Assembly: GCA_046296435.1 (NCBI GenBank)
Contig: JBKBLI010000047.1
Coordinates: 1 to 27,910 of the forward strand
Length of the DNA stretch: 27,910 bases
Direction of reading: 5' to 3'
From: M3007 sp046296435
Lineage (GTDB): Bacteria > Bacteroidota > Bacteroidia > Chitinophagales > Saprospiraceae
The position numbers were made by a program, and so were the translations under genes. A model generated the notes under the pieces. It was not told the origin of the DNA, made no database searches, and saw only the letters and a list, made by a program, of their open reading frames with translations. Within the stretch, counting starts at the first letter, position 1. Each line of letters begins with the position of its first letter. Positions 16,233-23,489 of the stretch are shown here, piece by piece.

Positions 16233-17027
16233 TCACAAGGCGTCCCAATCGTATAGCACCCGATCGAAGCGCAGGTCTTTAAGGTCTTGCTCCCGGATGA
16301 AAAAATGCCCTACGCCCATATCGCTCCACATGAGATCCATGACCTGATCCGAATCGAGTTGAAAGAGCAGGAGCATAGGGTCGGAGGGCGTGCGCGGGTC
16401 GTCCTGCGTGAAATAAGCGTAGCCGCCCACGCGATGCCCCTGTGCATCGACCGATTTGGCATACTCGTCGAGCACATCCCATTCGTCGGCGCCGAAGCGT
16501 GCAAAGAAGTCGGCGCCAAAACGCTCGTTGAACCTGTAGTCGGTTGCGGGCAGCAGCATCTCGGCCAACTCAAAGCGCAGCGGATAGCATTCGTCGGGGT
16601 GGTGCGGCAGGTCGCCAAACTCCCGTTCGACCAGTTCGGGCAGATCCTGTAGCGCGCTTGGGTCGTTTATCGGATCGGGGTGATACAACACCCGAAAATT
16701 GACTTGATCTTCGCCGTCGTCGAAATTCATGCCGTATAAGTCGTCGTCGCCGATAAAAAATTGCAGGATACCTTTTCGGGGGAAAGGGTCGAGGGCAGGC
16801 ATTTCTGCAAAGTTGAGCTGCGTCAGAAAAAACAGCGGAGTATTATTTTCTTTCGATACGGGCCATTCCATCCCTTTGGGCAGGTAAGGCATCCCCCCGG
16901 TTTTGCTTTGCCACGGCGAAGCGGCCGCCTGCGCCTGCGATAACACGCGGATGTAAGGGACTCGCATAGCGAGCAGGGCCTCGCGGTAGGGCTCAAGGGC
17001 TTGGGGCAGGCGAATGACTTCGTTCAT
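16233..17027 (-). CDS. YwqG-like (DUF1963) protein
   Basis: A 264-residue protein of the YwqG/DUF1963 family, which has a known fold but no agreed function. Family-like blocks are SKTGGMPYLPKGMEWP near residues 41-56, PLFFLTQLNFAEMP, the GILQFFIGDDDLYG segment, VGGYAYFTQDDPR and the C-terminal LLLFQLDSDQVMDLMWSDMGVGHFFIREQDL. The protein is acidic and has no signal or membrane segment. Its ATG (17027-17025) overlaps the TGA of ybeY (17026-17024) as ATGA, which is translational coupling. The 166 bases before the next gene hold only a short unconvincing frame. Confidence 0.88.
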   Translation of the reverse strand: MNEVIRLPQALEPYREALLAMRVPYIRVLSQAQAAASPWQSKTGGMPYLPKGMEWPVSKENNTPLFFLTQLNFAEMPALDPFPRKGILQFFIGDDDLYGMNFDDGEDQVNFRVLYHPDPINDPSALQDLPELVEREFGDLPHHPDECYPLRFELAEMLLPATDYRFNERFGADFFARFGADEWDVLDEYAKSVDAQGHRVGGYAYFTQDDPRTPSDPMLLLFQLDSDQVMDLMWSDMGVGHFFIREQDLKDLRFDRVLYDWDAL

Positions 17028-17590
17028 ATGTTAAGTGCGTCTGCTTGTTGGATCCAATAGTCTTCTTTGGAGCGCATCAGCGCTTTTTCTTCTGGCCCCG
17101 CGTCGCCGTAGCCACAGAGGTGCAACACCCCATGAGCCAGCACCCTGCGCAATTCGCGTCCGAGGGGCTGATCCAAGCTCCGGGCATTGTCGGCCACGNN
17201 NNNNNNNNNNNNNNNNNNNNNNNNNNNNNNNNNNNNNNNNNNNNNNNNNNNNNNNNNNNNNNNNNNNNNNNNNNNNNNNNNNNNNNNNNNNNNNNNGCGG
17301 TCGATACTGATAAACATGTCGCCATGTACAATCCCACGGGTGTACGGAAAAGTGATAATGTCAGTATAGTAATCGTGCTGGAGATATTGCGCGTTGATGT
17401 TGCGCAGGTATTCGTCGGAGCAGAAGATCACGGAGAGGCTTTTCCATGGAGTGTTTTCAGTTTCGGCTATTCTTTGAAGCCAGTTGAGTGTCGATGCTTG
17501 ATCCGGAGGCGAAAAATCGCAATCCTCACAGTACATCTCCAGAGGAGACTCCTCTGCGTCGTCTGGCTCGGGCAAAATCGGAAAATCCAT
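17024..17590 (-). CDS. ybeY: Endoribonuclease YbeY (16S rRNA maturation), interrupted by an assembly gap
   Basis: Metal-dependent endoribonuclease that acts in 16S rRNA 3'-end maturation and ribosome quality control. The N-terminal part has the conserved SVIFCSDEYLRNINAQYL and the core Y-T-D-I-I-T-F-P-Y, then GDMFISIDR. After the N run comes VADNARSLDQPLGRELRRVLAHGVLHLCGYGD. Two zinc-ligand His are visible in HGVLHL. The third position of the usual H-x3-H-x5-H is Asp in GYGD, which I recall as common in Bacteroidota. The 98 N plus one base count as 33 unknown codons; without them the protein is 155 residues, the normal size, and the two halves join in family register. It is coupled downstream to the YwqG-like gene and starts 10 bases after the ATPase gene. 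Confidence 0.92.
   Translation of the reverse strand: MDFPILPEPDDAEESPLEMYCEDCDFSPPDQASTLNWLQRIAETENTPWKSLSVIFCSDEYLRNINAQYLQHDYYTDIITFPYTRGIVHGDMFISIDRXXXXXXXXXXXXXXXXXXXXXXXXXXXXXXXXXVADNARSLDQPLGRELRRVLAHGVLHLCGYGDAGPEEKALMRSKEDYWIQQADALNI
17199..17296. other. 98-base run of N (assembly gap) inside ybeY
   Basis: The bases are unknown. The flanks read CGGCCACG before and GCGGTCGA after on the plus strand. Joining them with a single shared G restores ISIDR-VADNA without loss, so the true missing length is probably near zero. Confidence 0.95.
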
Positions 17591-17600
17591 GGAGTGACAA

Positions 17601-18029
17601 TCAGCGGCACTTTTTTTGTTCGCGATCTAAATGAAAACGCATTTCGACCGTGCGTCCTCCGCGTATGAATCGGCACTCGTCGCTAAATTGCTTCATCAAA
17701 AAAAGACCGCGCCCGCCGCAATTCTCAATGCGGTCGGGCATCGTAGGGTCGGGCACCGAATCTGGATCAAAACCGCGGCCCTCGTCTGACACGCGTATGG
17801 CGAGGTTATTTTGTTTGACGCGCAAAGAAATCAGCACACACTTGTTGGCGTCGCCGCTGTTGCCGTGCAACATCGCATTGGTAACCGCTTCGGTGAGGGT
17901 GAGTAGAATGTTGCCTCGCAGGTCGGGAGACAAGTTGTATTGCCGGGCCACATCGTCCACAAAAGGGACTACTTTGTGTATGTTCTCAGGGCAGGAAGTC
18001 AGGGTCAGATCGCTATGTTGGATATTCAT
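17601..18029 (-). CDS. RsbW-like serine kinase / anti-sigma-type ATP-binding protein
   Basis: A 142-residue stand-alone HATPase (GHKL) domain of the RsbW/SpoIIAB type, which in partner-switching systems phosphorylates a STAS protein and/or binds a target such as a sigma factor. The N box is LTEAVTNAMLHGN (around residues 44-56), the G1 box is DEGRGFDPDS and the G2 box is GGRGLFLMKQF. These are the complete nucleotide-binding set. The C-terminus RTVEMRFHL is usual. The ATG at 18029 gives a standard-length protein. It leads the ybeY-ywqG-like run with only 10 bases before ybeY. I infer that it works with the RsbU-like phosphatase at 14816-16066; its STAS partner is not in this window. Confidence 0.9.
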   Translation of the reverse strand: MNIQHSDLTLTSCPENIHKVVPFVDDVARQYNLSPDLRGNILLTLTEAVTNAMLHGNSGDANKCVLISLRVKQNNLAIRVSDEGRGFDPDSVPDPTMPDRIENCGGRGLFLMKQFSDECRFIRGGRTVEMRFHLDREQKKCR

Positions 18030-18247
18030 GCGCGTGAGTAATGCTGGGTCATTTTGATCAAGGACGCGTTGCCGAAAATAATCATGCGTTCATTCAAACA
18101 AATACGTCACCGGCGTGCGTGAACCCAACGCAGGTGAATGAAAAACAATGCAATTTACGGGTTTTTTGCGAGTTTGACAAGGGGGGCGGCCAGGTTTTTT
18201 TCGTTTACACATTTTTTATACGAAAAACGAGCCATTTTGTTACATTT

Positions 18248-20296
18248 TTACGAGGATAATTCGTGTTGTTTTGAAACTTTCAGGGCCTCCGTTACGAGGT
18301 TTTCGTCAGCCAAATAAGGCAGGGTAACCCTCAGATCCGGATACCGCTCCATGGCCCTCCGAACAGCGGCCAGCGCATGCGGATTGCGCGCCCAGGCGCG
18401 TCGGCTGACCCCGTTGTTGACATCCCAGAAAAGCATGGAGCGCAGGCGGCGCTCGGCACCGGGCGTGCCGTCGAGCGTCAGGCCGAAGCCGCCATTGATC
18501 ACCTCGCCCCAGCCTACGCCGCCTCCGTTGTGCAGGCTCACCCAGGTGGCGCCGCGGAACGAATCGCCAATTACATTGTGTACAGCCATGTCGGCCGTAA
18601 AGCGCGAGCCGTCGTAAATATTGGCCGTCTCGCGATAGGGCGAGTCTGTGCCGCTAACATCGTGGTGGTCGCGTCCGAGCACCACCGGCCCGCGCAGTTC
18701 GCCGCGCGCAATGGCGTCGTTGAATGCCAGGGCAATGCGGATGCGCCCCTCGCAATCGGCGTAGAGAATGCGCGATTTGGAGCCTACGACTGGTATGTTG
18801 TGCCGGGCGTTGCGGATCCAGATCAGGTTGTCGTTGAGTTGTCCGCGGATATCGTCGGTCGCCTCGGCGAGCAGTTGTTCGATTACTGCGGCGGCGATGT
18901 CGTCGCTTCGGTCCAAGTCCTCCTGCAAGCCCGAGCAACAAACCCAGCGAAATGGCCCGAAACCATAGTCAAAGCAAAGCGGCCCCATGATGTCTTCTAC
19001 GTAAGAAGGGTATTTGAACACGCCCTCTTCGCGGCTCTTCCAGATGTCAGCCCCGGCTGCGCCCGCCTCTTTGAGGAATGCGTTGCCGTAATCCCAGAAA
19101 TACATGCCGCGCTGCGCCATTGTGTTGATAGCCTCCACATGTCGGCGCAGCGTCGCGCTCACTTCTTCCATGAACCGGGGCTTATCGCGCAGCAGCAGCG
19201 TCTTGGCCTCCTCAAAGGTATATCCGACCGGGCAGTAACCCAGATCGTCGAGGTTGTGGCAACTGGTTTGGTCGCTGCCGAGGTGTACTTCAATCCCTTG
19301 CTCCACGACATATTCCCACAGATCCACAATATTGCCTTGGTATATCAACGCTACGGGCGTTTGCTCGCGGCGGCAGGTTTCCATGCGCAAGGCCAACGCG
19401 TCCAGATCTGTATAGACATTTTGGGCCTGTACGTAGCCGTCTGCAATGCGCTGCCGCACGGCGTCCGGATCAATCTCGCATATTACGCCTACGGCCCCCG
19501 TGATCACCGAAGCCAGAGTCTGCGCCCCCGACATGCCGCCCAGACCGGAAGTCACAAATACCTTGCCGCGCAGATCCTGAGCGCCGGGGTGCAGTTTGCG
19601 CCAGGCGTTGAGCAGGGTGATCGTCGTGCCGTGCACAATACCCTGAGGGCCGATATACATGAATGAGCCGGCCGTCATCTGGCCATATTGCGTCACGCCG
19701 AGCGCGTTGTACTTATTCCAGTCTTCTTTTTTGGAGTGATTGGGGATCATCATGCCGTTGGTCACCACCACGCGCGGCGCCTCGGGCGACGAGGGAAATA
19801 GCCCCAGCGGGTGTCCGGAGTACAAAACCAGCGTCTGCTCGTCGCTCATCTCGGCCAGATAGCGCATCGTCAGGCGGTATTGAATCCAGTTCTGGAACAC
19901 AGCGCCGTTGCCTCCATAGGTGATCAACTCGTGCGGATACTTAGCTACCTTGGGGTCGAGGTTGTTCTGGATCATCAGCATGATCGATGCCGCTTGCCGC
20001 GACCGATGCGGGTACTCGTCGATCGGTCGGGCGTACATCGGGTATTCGGGCCTAAACCGATGCATATAAATACGCCCGTAGCGCCGCAGTTCGTCGGCAA
20101 ACTCGGGCGCCAATTCTGCATGCCACTCGTTGGGAAAGTACCGAAGCGCGTTTTGGATGGCCAACGCCTTTTCTTTTTGGCTCAGCACGCCTTCAATCAC
20201 ACGGCTTGGCGCATGGCTTACGCTGGGGTCAAGGGGGCGCGGCTTCGGCAGGCAGCCGGGTAGTCCTTCGAGAATCTGTGATTTAAAATCTGACAT
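18248..20296 (-). CDS. hutU: Urocanate hydratase
   Basis: NAD-dependent enzyme of histidine degradation that converts urocanate to imidazolone propionate in the cytoplasm. The 682 residues are longer than the roughly 555-residue enzymes of Bacillus or Pseudomonas and fit the long form I know from Bacteroidota. Visible signatures are ITYGGNGAVFQNW (around residues 124-136), LYSGHPLGLFPS, TAGSFMYIGPQGIVHGTT, the glycine-rich TSGLGGMSGAQ, DQTSCHN, DYGFGPFRWVCCSG and LHNGGGVGWGEVINGGFG. The start ATG at 20296 is clear. No hutH, hutI or hutG adjoins it, so the pathway is dispersed. The extra length is mostly N-terminal and in the middle region; no domain fusion is evident. Confidence 0.96.
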   Translation of the reverse strand: MSDFKSQILEGLPGCLPKPRPLDPSVSHAPSRVIEGVLSQKEKALAIQNALRYFPNEWHAELAPEFADELRRYGRIYMHRFRPEYPMYARPIDEYPHRSRQAASIMLMIQNNLDPKVAKYPHELITYGGNGAVFQNWIQYRLTMRYLAEMSDEQTLVLYSGHPLGLFPSSPEAPRVVVTNGMMIPNHSKKEDWNKYNALGVTQYGQMTAGSFMYIGPQGIVHGTTITLLNAWRKLHPGAQDLRGKVFVTSGLGGMSGAQTLASVITGAVGVICEIDPDAVRQRIADGYVQAQNVYTDLDALALRMETCRREQTPVALIYQGNIVDLWEYVVEQGIEVHLGSDQTSCHNLDDLGYCPVGYTFEEAKTLLLRDKPRFMEEVSATLRRHVEAINTMAQRGMYFWDYGNAFLKEAGAAGADIWKSREEGVFKYPSYVEDIMGPLCFDYGFGPFRWVCCSGLQEDLDRSDDIAAAVIEQLLAEATDDIRGQLNDNLIWIRNARHNIPVVGSKSRILYADCEGRIRIALAFNDAIARGELRGPVVLGRDHHDVSGTDSPYRETANIYDGSRFTADMAVHNVIGDSFRGATWVSLHNGGGVGWGEVINGGFGLTLDGTPGAERRLRSMLFWDVNNGVSRRAWARNPHALAAVRRAMERYPDLRVTLPYLADENLVTEALKVSKQHELSS

Positions 20297-20416
20297 GGTT
20301 TGAAAAATATGGTGTAATGCCGCATTCCGGACTGATTTGCTCAGCGCCAGCCTCCAGCAGCACGGGTAAACAAACCAACCCTGCGCGCTGTTGCCTACGC
20401 GCTGCGTCGCATGGTG

Positions 20417-20432
20417 TTTTTTTGGAAAAAAA
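20417..20432. repeat. T7-GG-A7 palindrome
   Basis: In the gene-free stretch between the peptidase and hutU. On the minus strand it is CACCC-T7-CC-A7, closely matching the copy at 22763-22780, which reads CACCCC-T7-CCGTC-A6 in the same orientation. Confidence 0.7.
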
Positions 20433-20535
20433 GGGTGGGCAGGTGGCCGAGGCGTTCAAGACCTTATTGATGCCGGGCAGGTTAGGGCGCTTCCTACACT
20501 GCAAAAAAACGAAACTTTCGCGCGGCCGATTGCGC

Positions 20536-22680
20536 TCAGAGATTTTCCTTAAAAAAGCGTTCGATTTTTTCGAACAGATGGACGCGCTCTGGCACGCTGA
20601 CATTGTGTAAGTGGTGCGGATAGACAAAGTAGTCAAGTTGTTTGCCTTTTCGGATACACTCGCGCACATACAGGAGCGAGTGCTGCCAAAGCACCACATC
20701 GTCGGCGCCGCCATGGATCATCAGCAGGCGCCCTTGGAGGTTATCCACATAATTCAGCAGGTTGCTTTTGCGATAGCCTTCCGGATTTTGCTGCGGCGCA
20801 TCCATGTAACGCTCTGTGTACATGATCTCGTACATCGACCAATCGATGACCGGTCCGCCGGCCACGCCGCACTTGAAGGCGCCTTTGGCCTCCGGTCGGG
20901 TCATCAGCGATGTCGCCATAAAGCCTCCGTAGCTCCAACCATAGACCCCGAGGCGCTCCGGATCAATGAAGGGTTGCGCCCGAAGGTAAGCGACGCCGGT
21001 GAGTTGGTCTTCGATTTCGGCGTCGCCAAGGCGCCGGTATATAGCGCTTTCGAAGGCGTGCCCGCGGTTTGCCGATCCGCGCCCGTCGAGGGTAAAGATC
21101 ACGTATCCCTCCTGCGCCATGTAGTGCATCCAGACCTCTGCGCCGCCAAGCCAGGAGTTGTTGACCAGTTGGACGTGCGGGCCGTTGTAAACATACACAA
21201 TGGCGGGATAGCGTTTGCGGGCGTCGAAGTCGGGAGGCAGGATCATGCGTCCGTTGAGCGTAAAGCCCCCGGGCGAGGGGATGGAGAGCATGCGCGTCAG
21301 ACCGATTTTGTAATCAGCCAGGGGGTTTTTGGCCCCGAATACGGTTTGGCGGGCTTCGGGGTCTGAAGTTGAAGTCAGCCAGATCATGCGCGGCGTGCCC
21401 AGTTCCGAATACAGATCGAGCATCCAGTTGCCCGAAGCGCTTATTTGGCCCTGATGCACCCCCTCCTCGCGCGTGAGGGGCGTGGGCGGCGAGCGCTTGT
21501 AGAGGGGCGCCCGCACGACGTGCCGGTTCATGCCCGAAGCGTCGGCTTCCTGATAGAAACAGTACTGTCCGTCTGCGCTGAACCCGTAAAACTGGGTGAC
21601 CGGCCCATCGCCCTGACTCACTTGCCGCAGCATGCGGCCCTCGAGGTCGTAGAGGTAGAGGCGATTCACACCGTCGCGCTCGCTTTCCCAAACGAAGTCT
21701 GCATTGCGACCCGGCACGAAAACTGCGGGCTTCTCCGGCTCTGTCCACGTTTCGCTTTTTTCGTCAAACAGGACGCGGCGCAGCGCGCCCGAACGGGCGT
21801 CGTACAGGCGGAGCTGCAGGTGGTTTTGATCCCGGTTGACTACGGCGATCAGGACGCCGCTTTCGTCGGGCGTCCAGGCGATATTGGTCAAGTACTGCTC
21901 GGCGGGCAGGCCCGTATCGAGCCAGATGGTTTTGCCTGACTCGAGGTGATAGACGCCCACCGTCACATGATGGCTCTTCGCGCCGGCAAAAGGATATCGA
22001 ATCAGGCGACCCACGGCCGGCATGGAATCCAACTCGTATATCGGGTATGTGGTCACCATGCTTTCATCCATCCGGTAAAACGCAATGCTGCGTCCTGAAG
22101 GGCTCCAGAAAGTCCCTTTCTCGATGCCAAATTCGTTACGGTGCACGCTTTCGCCGTACACGACTCCGGACCGCTCGCTTTGGGCTATATGGAGTTCGGA
22201 CATGCCGACGCTGAGGTAAAGCCCGCCGTTGCGGGTGTAGGCGACGTTTTGGGCGCCGGGGTGAATATCCAGATGCTGCGCGTCCTTTGGCCATGAGTTG
22301 AGCAGGCGGATTCGCTGTTCGTTCAGATCGTAGGCCCAATATTCGCCCGGGGTCTGTATGCGCGCCTCGCCAGGGCCTGCCCAACGCACGACGAGCCGGT
22401 CGGTCGCCGGTCGCCCGGCCTGAGCGAGTTGGGCGCTGATGAGGGGCAGTAGGTCCAGGGTGTCTGCTTGCAAGGTGCGGGCGGCGACGCGCACCGCCTT
22501 GTTTTGGGCTACATAGGCGAAGGTATCGACCCCGGGGATCCATTGCAGTTGGCTGAGGGTGGCGGGGGCCAGCGCCGAGCGGCCTTTATTGATGGCGTCG
22601 GCGATGGTCAGCTTTTGCTGGGCCTGAATGGCGAAAGGGAGTAGCGCGATGGCGGCGGTCAGCCAGGTGAAGCGAATCAT
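20536..22680 (-). CDS. Exported DPP4-type (S9B) prolyl dipeptidyl peptidase
   Basis: Serine peptidase expected to remove X-Pro dipeptides in the periplasm or at the surface. The 714 residues begin with a signal peptide (MIRFTWLTAAIALLPFAIQA). Residues about 30-460 form the beta-propeller, including the family block VHRNEFGIEKGTFWSPSG followed by AFYRMDESMVTTYP. The alpha/beta-hydrolase domain carries Ser583 in GWSYGGF, Asp660 in HGGADD and His692 in HHLHNV, a complete catalytic triad. The stop is followed by 239 gene-free bases before hutU. Together with the nearby POT transporter it suggests use of external peptides. It is secure as S9B; exact substrate preference is inferred. Confidence 0.95.
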   Translation of the reverse strand: MIRFTWLTAAIALLPFAIQAQQKLTIADAINKGRSALAPATLSQLQWIPGVDTFAYVAQNKAVRVAARTLQADTLDLLPLISAQLAQAGRPATDRLVVRWAGPGEARIQTPGEYWAYDLNEQRIRLLNSWPKDAQHLDIHPGAQNVAYTRNGGLYLSVGMSELHIAQSERSGVVYGESVHRNEFGIEKGTFWSPSGRSIAFYRMDESMVTTYPIYELDSMPAVGRLIRYPFAGAKSHHVTVGVYHLESGKTIWLDTGLPAEQYLTNIAWTPDESGVLIAVVNRDQNHLQLRLYDARSGALRRVLFDEKSETWTEPEKPAVFVPGRNADFVWESERDGVNRLYLYDLEGRMLRQVSQGDGPVTQFYGFSADGQYCFYQEADASGMNRHVVRAPLYKRSPPTPLTREEGVHQGQISASGNWMLDLYSELGTPRMIWLTSTSDPEARQTVFGAKNPLADYKIGLTRMLSIPSPGGFTLNGRMILPPDFDARKRYPAIVYVYNGPHVQLVNNSWLGGAEVWMHYMAQEGYVIFTLDGRGSANRGHAFESAIYRRLGDAEIEDQLTGVAYLRAQPFIDPERLGVYGWSYGGFMATSLMTRPEAKGAFKCGVAGGPVIDWSMYEIMYTERYMDAPQQNPEGYRKSNLLNYVDNLQGRLLMIHGGADDVVLWQHSLLYVRECIRKGKQLDYFVYPHHLHNVSVPERVHLFEKIERFFKENL

Positions 22681-22686
22681 GGCGTA

Positions 22687-22699
22687 TTTTTTTTAAAAA
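22687..22699. repeat. T8A5 tract upstream of the peptidase start
   Basis: On the minus strand T5 then A8 ends about 6 bases before the peptidase ATG (22680), again putting an A tract in the ribosome-loading region of a gene without a Shine-Dalgarno sequence. Confidence 0.55.
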
Positions 22700-22762
22700 C
22701 TATCGATCTATCAAAAGGGCGTTTGGAGCGGACAGCGGCGCGATTGGCGAGCCGTTACGCCA

Positions 22763-22780
22763 TTTTTTGACGGAAAAAAA
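22763..22780. repeat. T6-GACGG-A7 imperfect palindrome
   Basis: In the 254-base gene-free stretch between the peptidase and the exported 144-residue protein. Its minus-strand C-rich left flank (CACCCC) is shared with the 20417 copy. Confidence 0.65.
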
Positions 22781-22934
22781 GGGGTGTGCGCCGGGCAGGG
22801 GTGCGAGGAAAGGGCTTGAGCGACGACAGCGTCCGGCGACTTTCGTCGCATGCAAAAAACACGGCGCGGACGTCGGAGCCGGCTTGCAGGCCGTATAGCC
22901 CGGCCGAGAGCCTGAAAAGAGGTCGGAGTTTTGA

Positions 22935-23369
22935 TCAATCTTCCCGATCAGACTTAGATTCAAGGCGCCTGCGCACGTAGTCCTTCCAGATGCTGACATA
23001 GTCGTACGTGAGGTATATTTCGGAGTCGTAGGCGCCCCAGGCTCCGTGCTCGATGGCGAGGTTGAGTTTGCGCACGGCGCCGGCCGGAATTTGCAACACG
23101 ATGACGTGTCCCAGCCCCATGGTGAGCGTCCAGGACACGATGCGCGCCTCCTGAGGCGGAAACATGTCCCAAAAGCCTTGCGCTTCGAGTTTGCGTCGGA
23201 TTTCGGTCAGGTTTTTGTCCTGCTGGTGCTTGAGGATTACCGTGACCATTACGCTGTCCGAATAAAAGTTATCAGGCGCAACGACAGGAGGGCCGGGATT
23301 GGGGACTTGGGCCTGAAGCGCGAACGCCGTGCAGACGAACAGGCCGAGCGAGAGTATTTTTTTTATCAT
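22935..23369 (-). CDS. Small exported protein of unknown function
   Basis: A 144-residue product starting at the ATG at 23369 with a signal peptide (MIKKILSLGLFVCTAFALQA, cleavage before QVPNPG). An upstream ATG in the same frame (23387) would add six residues ahead of the signal. The mature protein has a Pro-rich linker, then a compact alpha/beta-looking segment (SDSVMVTVILKHQQDKNLTEIRRKLEAQGFWDMFPP, IVSWTLTMGLGHVIVLQIPAGAVRKLNLAIEHG) and an aromatic tail (TYDYVSIWKDYVRRRL). I do not recognise the family. Its promoter box TATCTTTG (23405-23398) lies just upstream, back to back with that of the POT transporter. Confidence 0.8.
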   Translation of the reverse strand: MIKKILSLGLFVCTAFALQAQVPNPGPPVVAPDNFYSDSVMVTVILKHQQDKNLTEIRRKLEAQGFWDMFPPQEARIVSWTLTMGLGHVIVLQIPAGAVRKLNLAIEHGAWGAYDSEIYLTYDYVSIWKDYVRRRLESKSDRED

Positions 23370-23397
23370 AAGCAAGTTTAAGCGCAAAATAATGCCT

Positions 23398-23405
23398 CAA
23401 AGATA
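23398..23405 (-). promoter_or_regulatory. Promoter -7 box TATCTTTG for the small exported gene
   Basis: An exact TAnnTTTG match on the minus strand, 28 bases before the ATG at 23369. No -33 TTTG is visible at the usual distance. It overlaps the upstream region of the opposite-facing transporter promoter. Confidence 0.6.
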
Positions 23406-23410
23406 CAGCA

Positions 23411-23443
23411 TTTGGAATATATGGAATCATGCCGCTACATTTG
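23411..23443 (+). promoter_or_regulatory. Promoter of the POT transporter (TTTG-N21-TACATTTG)
   Basis: A -33 TTTG (23411-23414) and an exact -7 TAnnTTTG box (23436-23443) are spaced 21 bases apart, which suits Bacteroidota sigma-ABfr promoters. The -7 box ends 46 bases before the ATG at 23490. Confidence 0.7.
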
Positions 23444-23489
23444 CGCGCGGTTTCGGCCGTTTTCAATCCGCGTTTAAATCTGTGTTGAT

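Noticed and set aside
16132..16347. 71-codon plus-strand frame in the gap between the phosphatase and YwqG-like genes
   Set aside because: Most of it is antisense to the YwqG-like gene and the unique part is only about 33 codons with no family features.
18197..18227. TTTTTCGT...ACGAAAAA inverted repeat upstream of the RsbW-like gene
   Set aside because: A/T-rich 8-bp arms with a 15-base loop, no GC core; not distinguishable from chance in this A/T-rich spacer.
18377..19666. 429-codon open frame antisense to hutU
   Set aside because: Shadow of a highly conserved enzyme gene; the translation is low-complexity and unlike any family I know.
20440..20520. tRNA-like fragments (GGTGGCCGAG, GTTCAAG)
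   Set aside because: No acceptor, anticodon or T stems can be formed around them.
21440..21500. Sequence encoding SPPTPLTREEG in the peptidase, resembling translated dispersed repeats
   Set aside because: The segment fits the expected LT..EG-VH..QIS propeller block of S9B peptidases, so no inserted repeat is needed.
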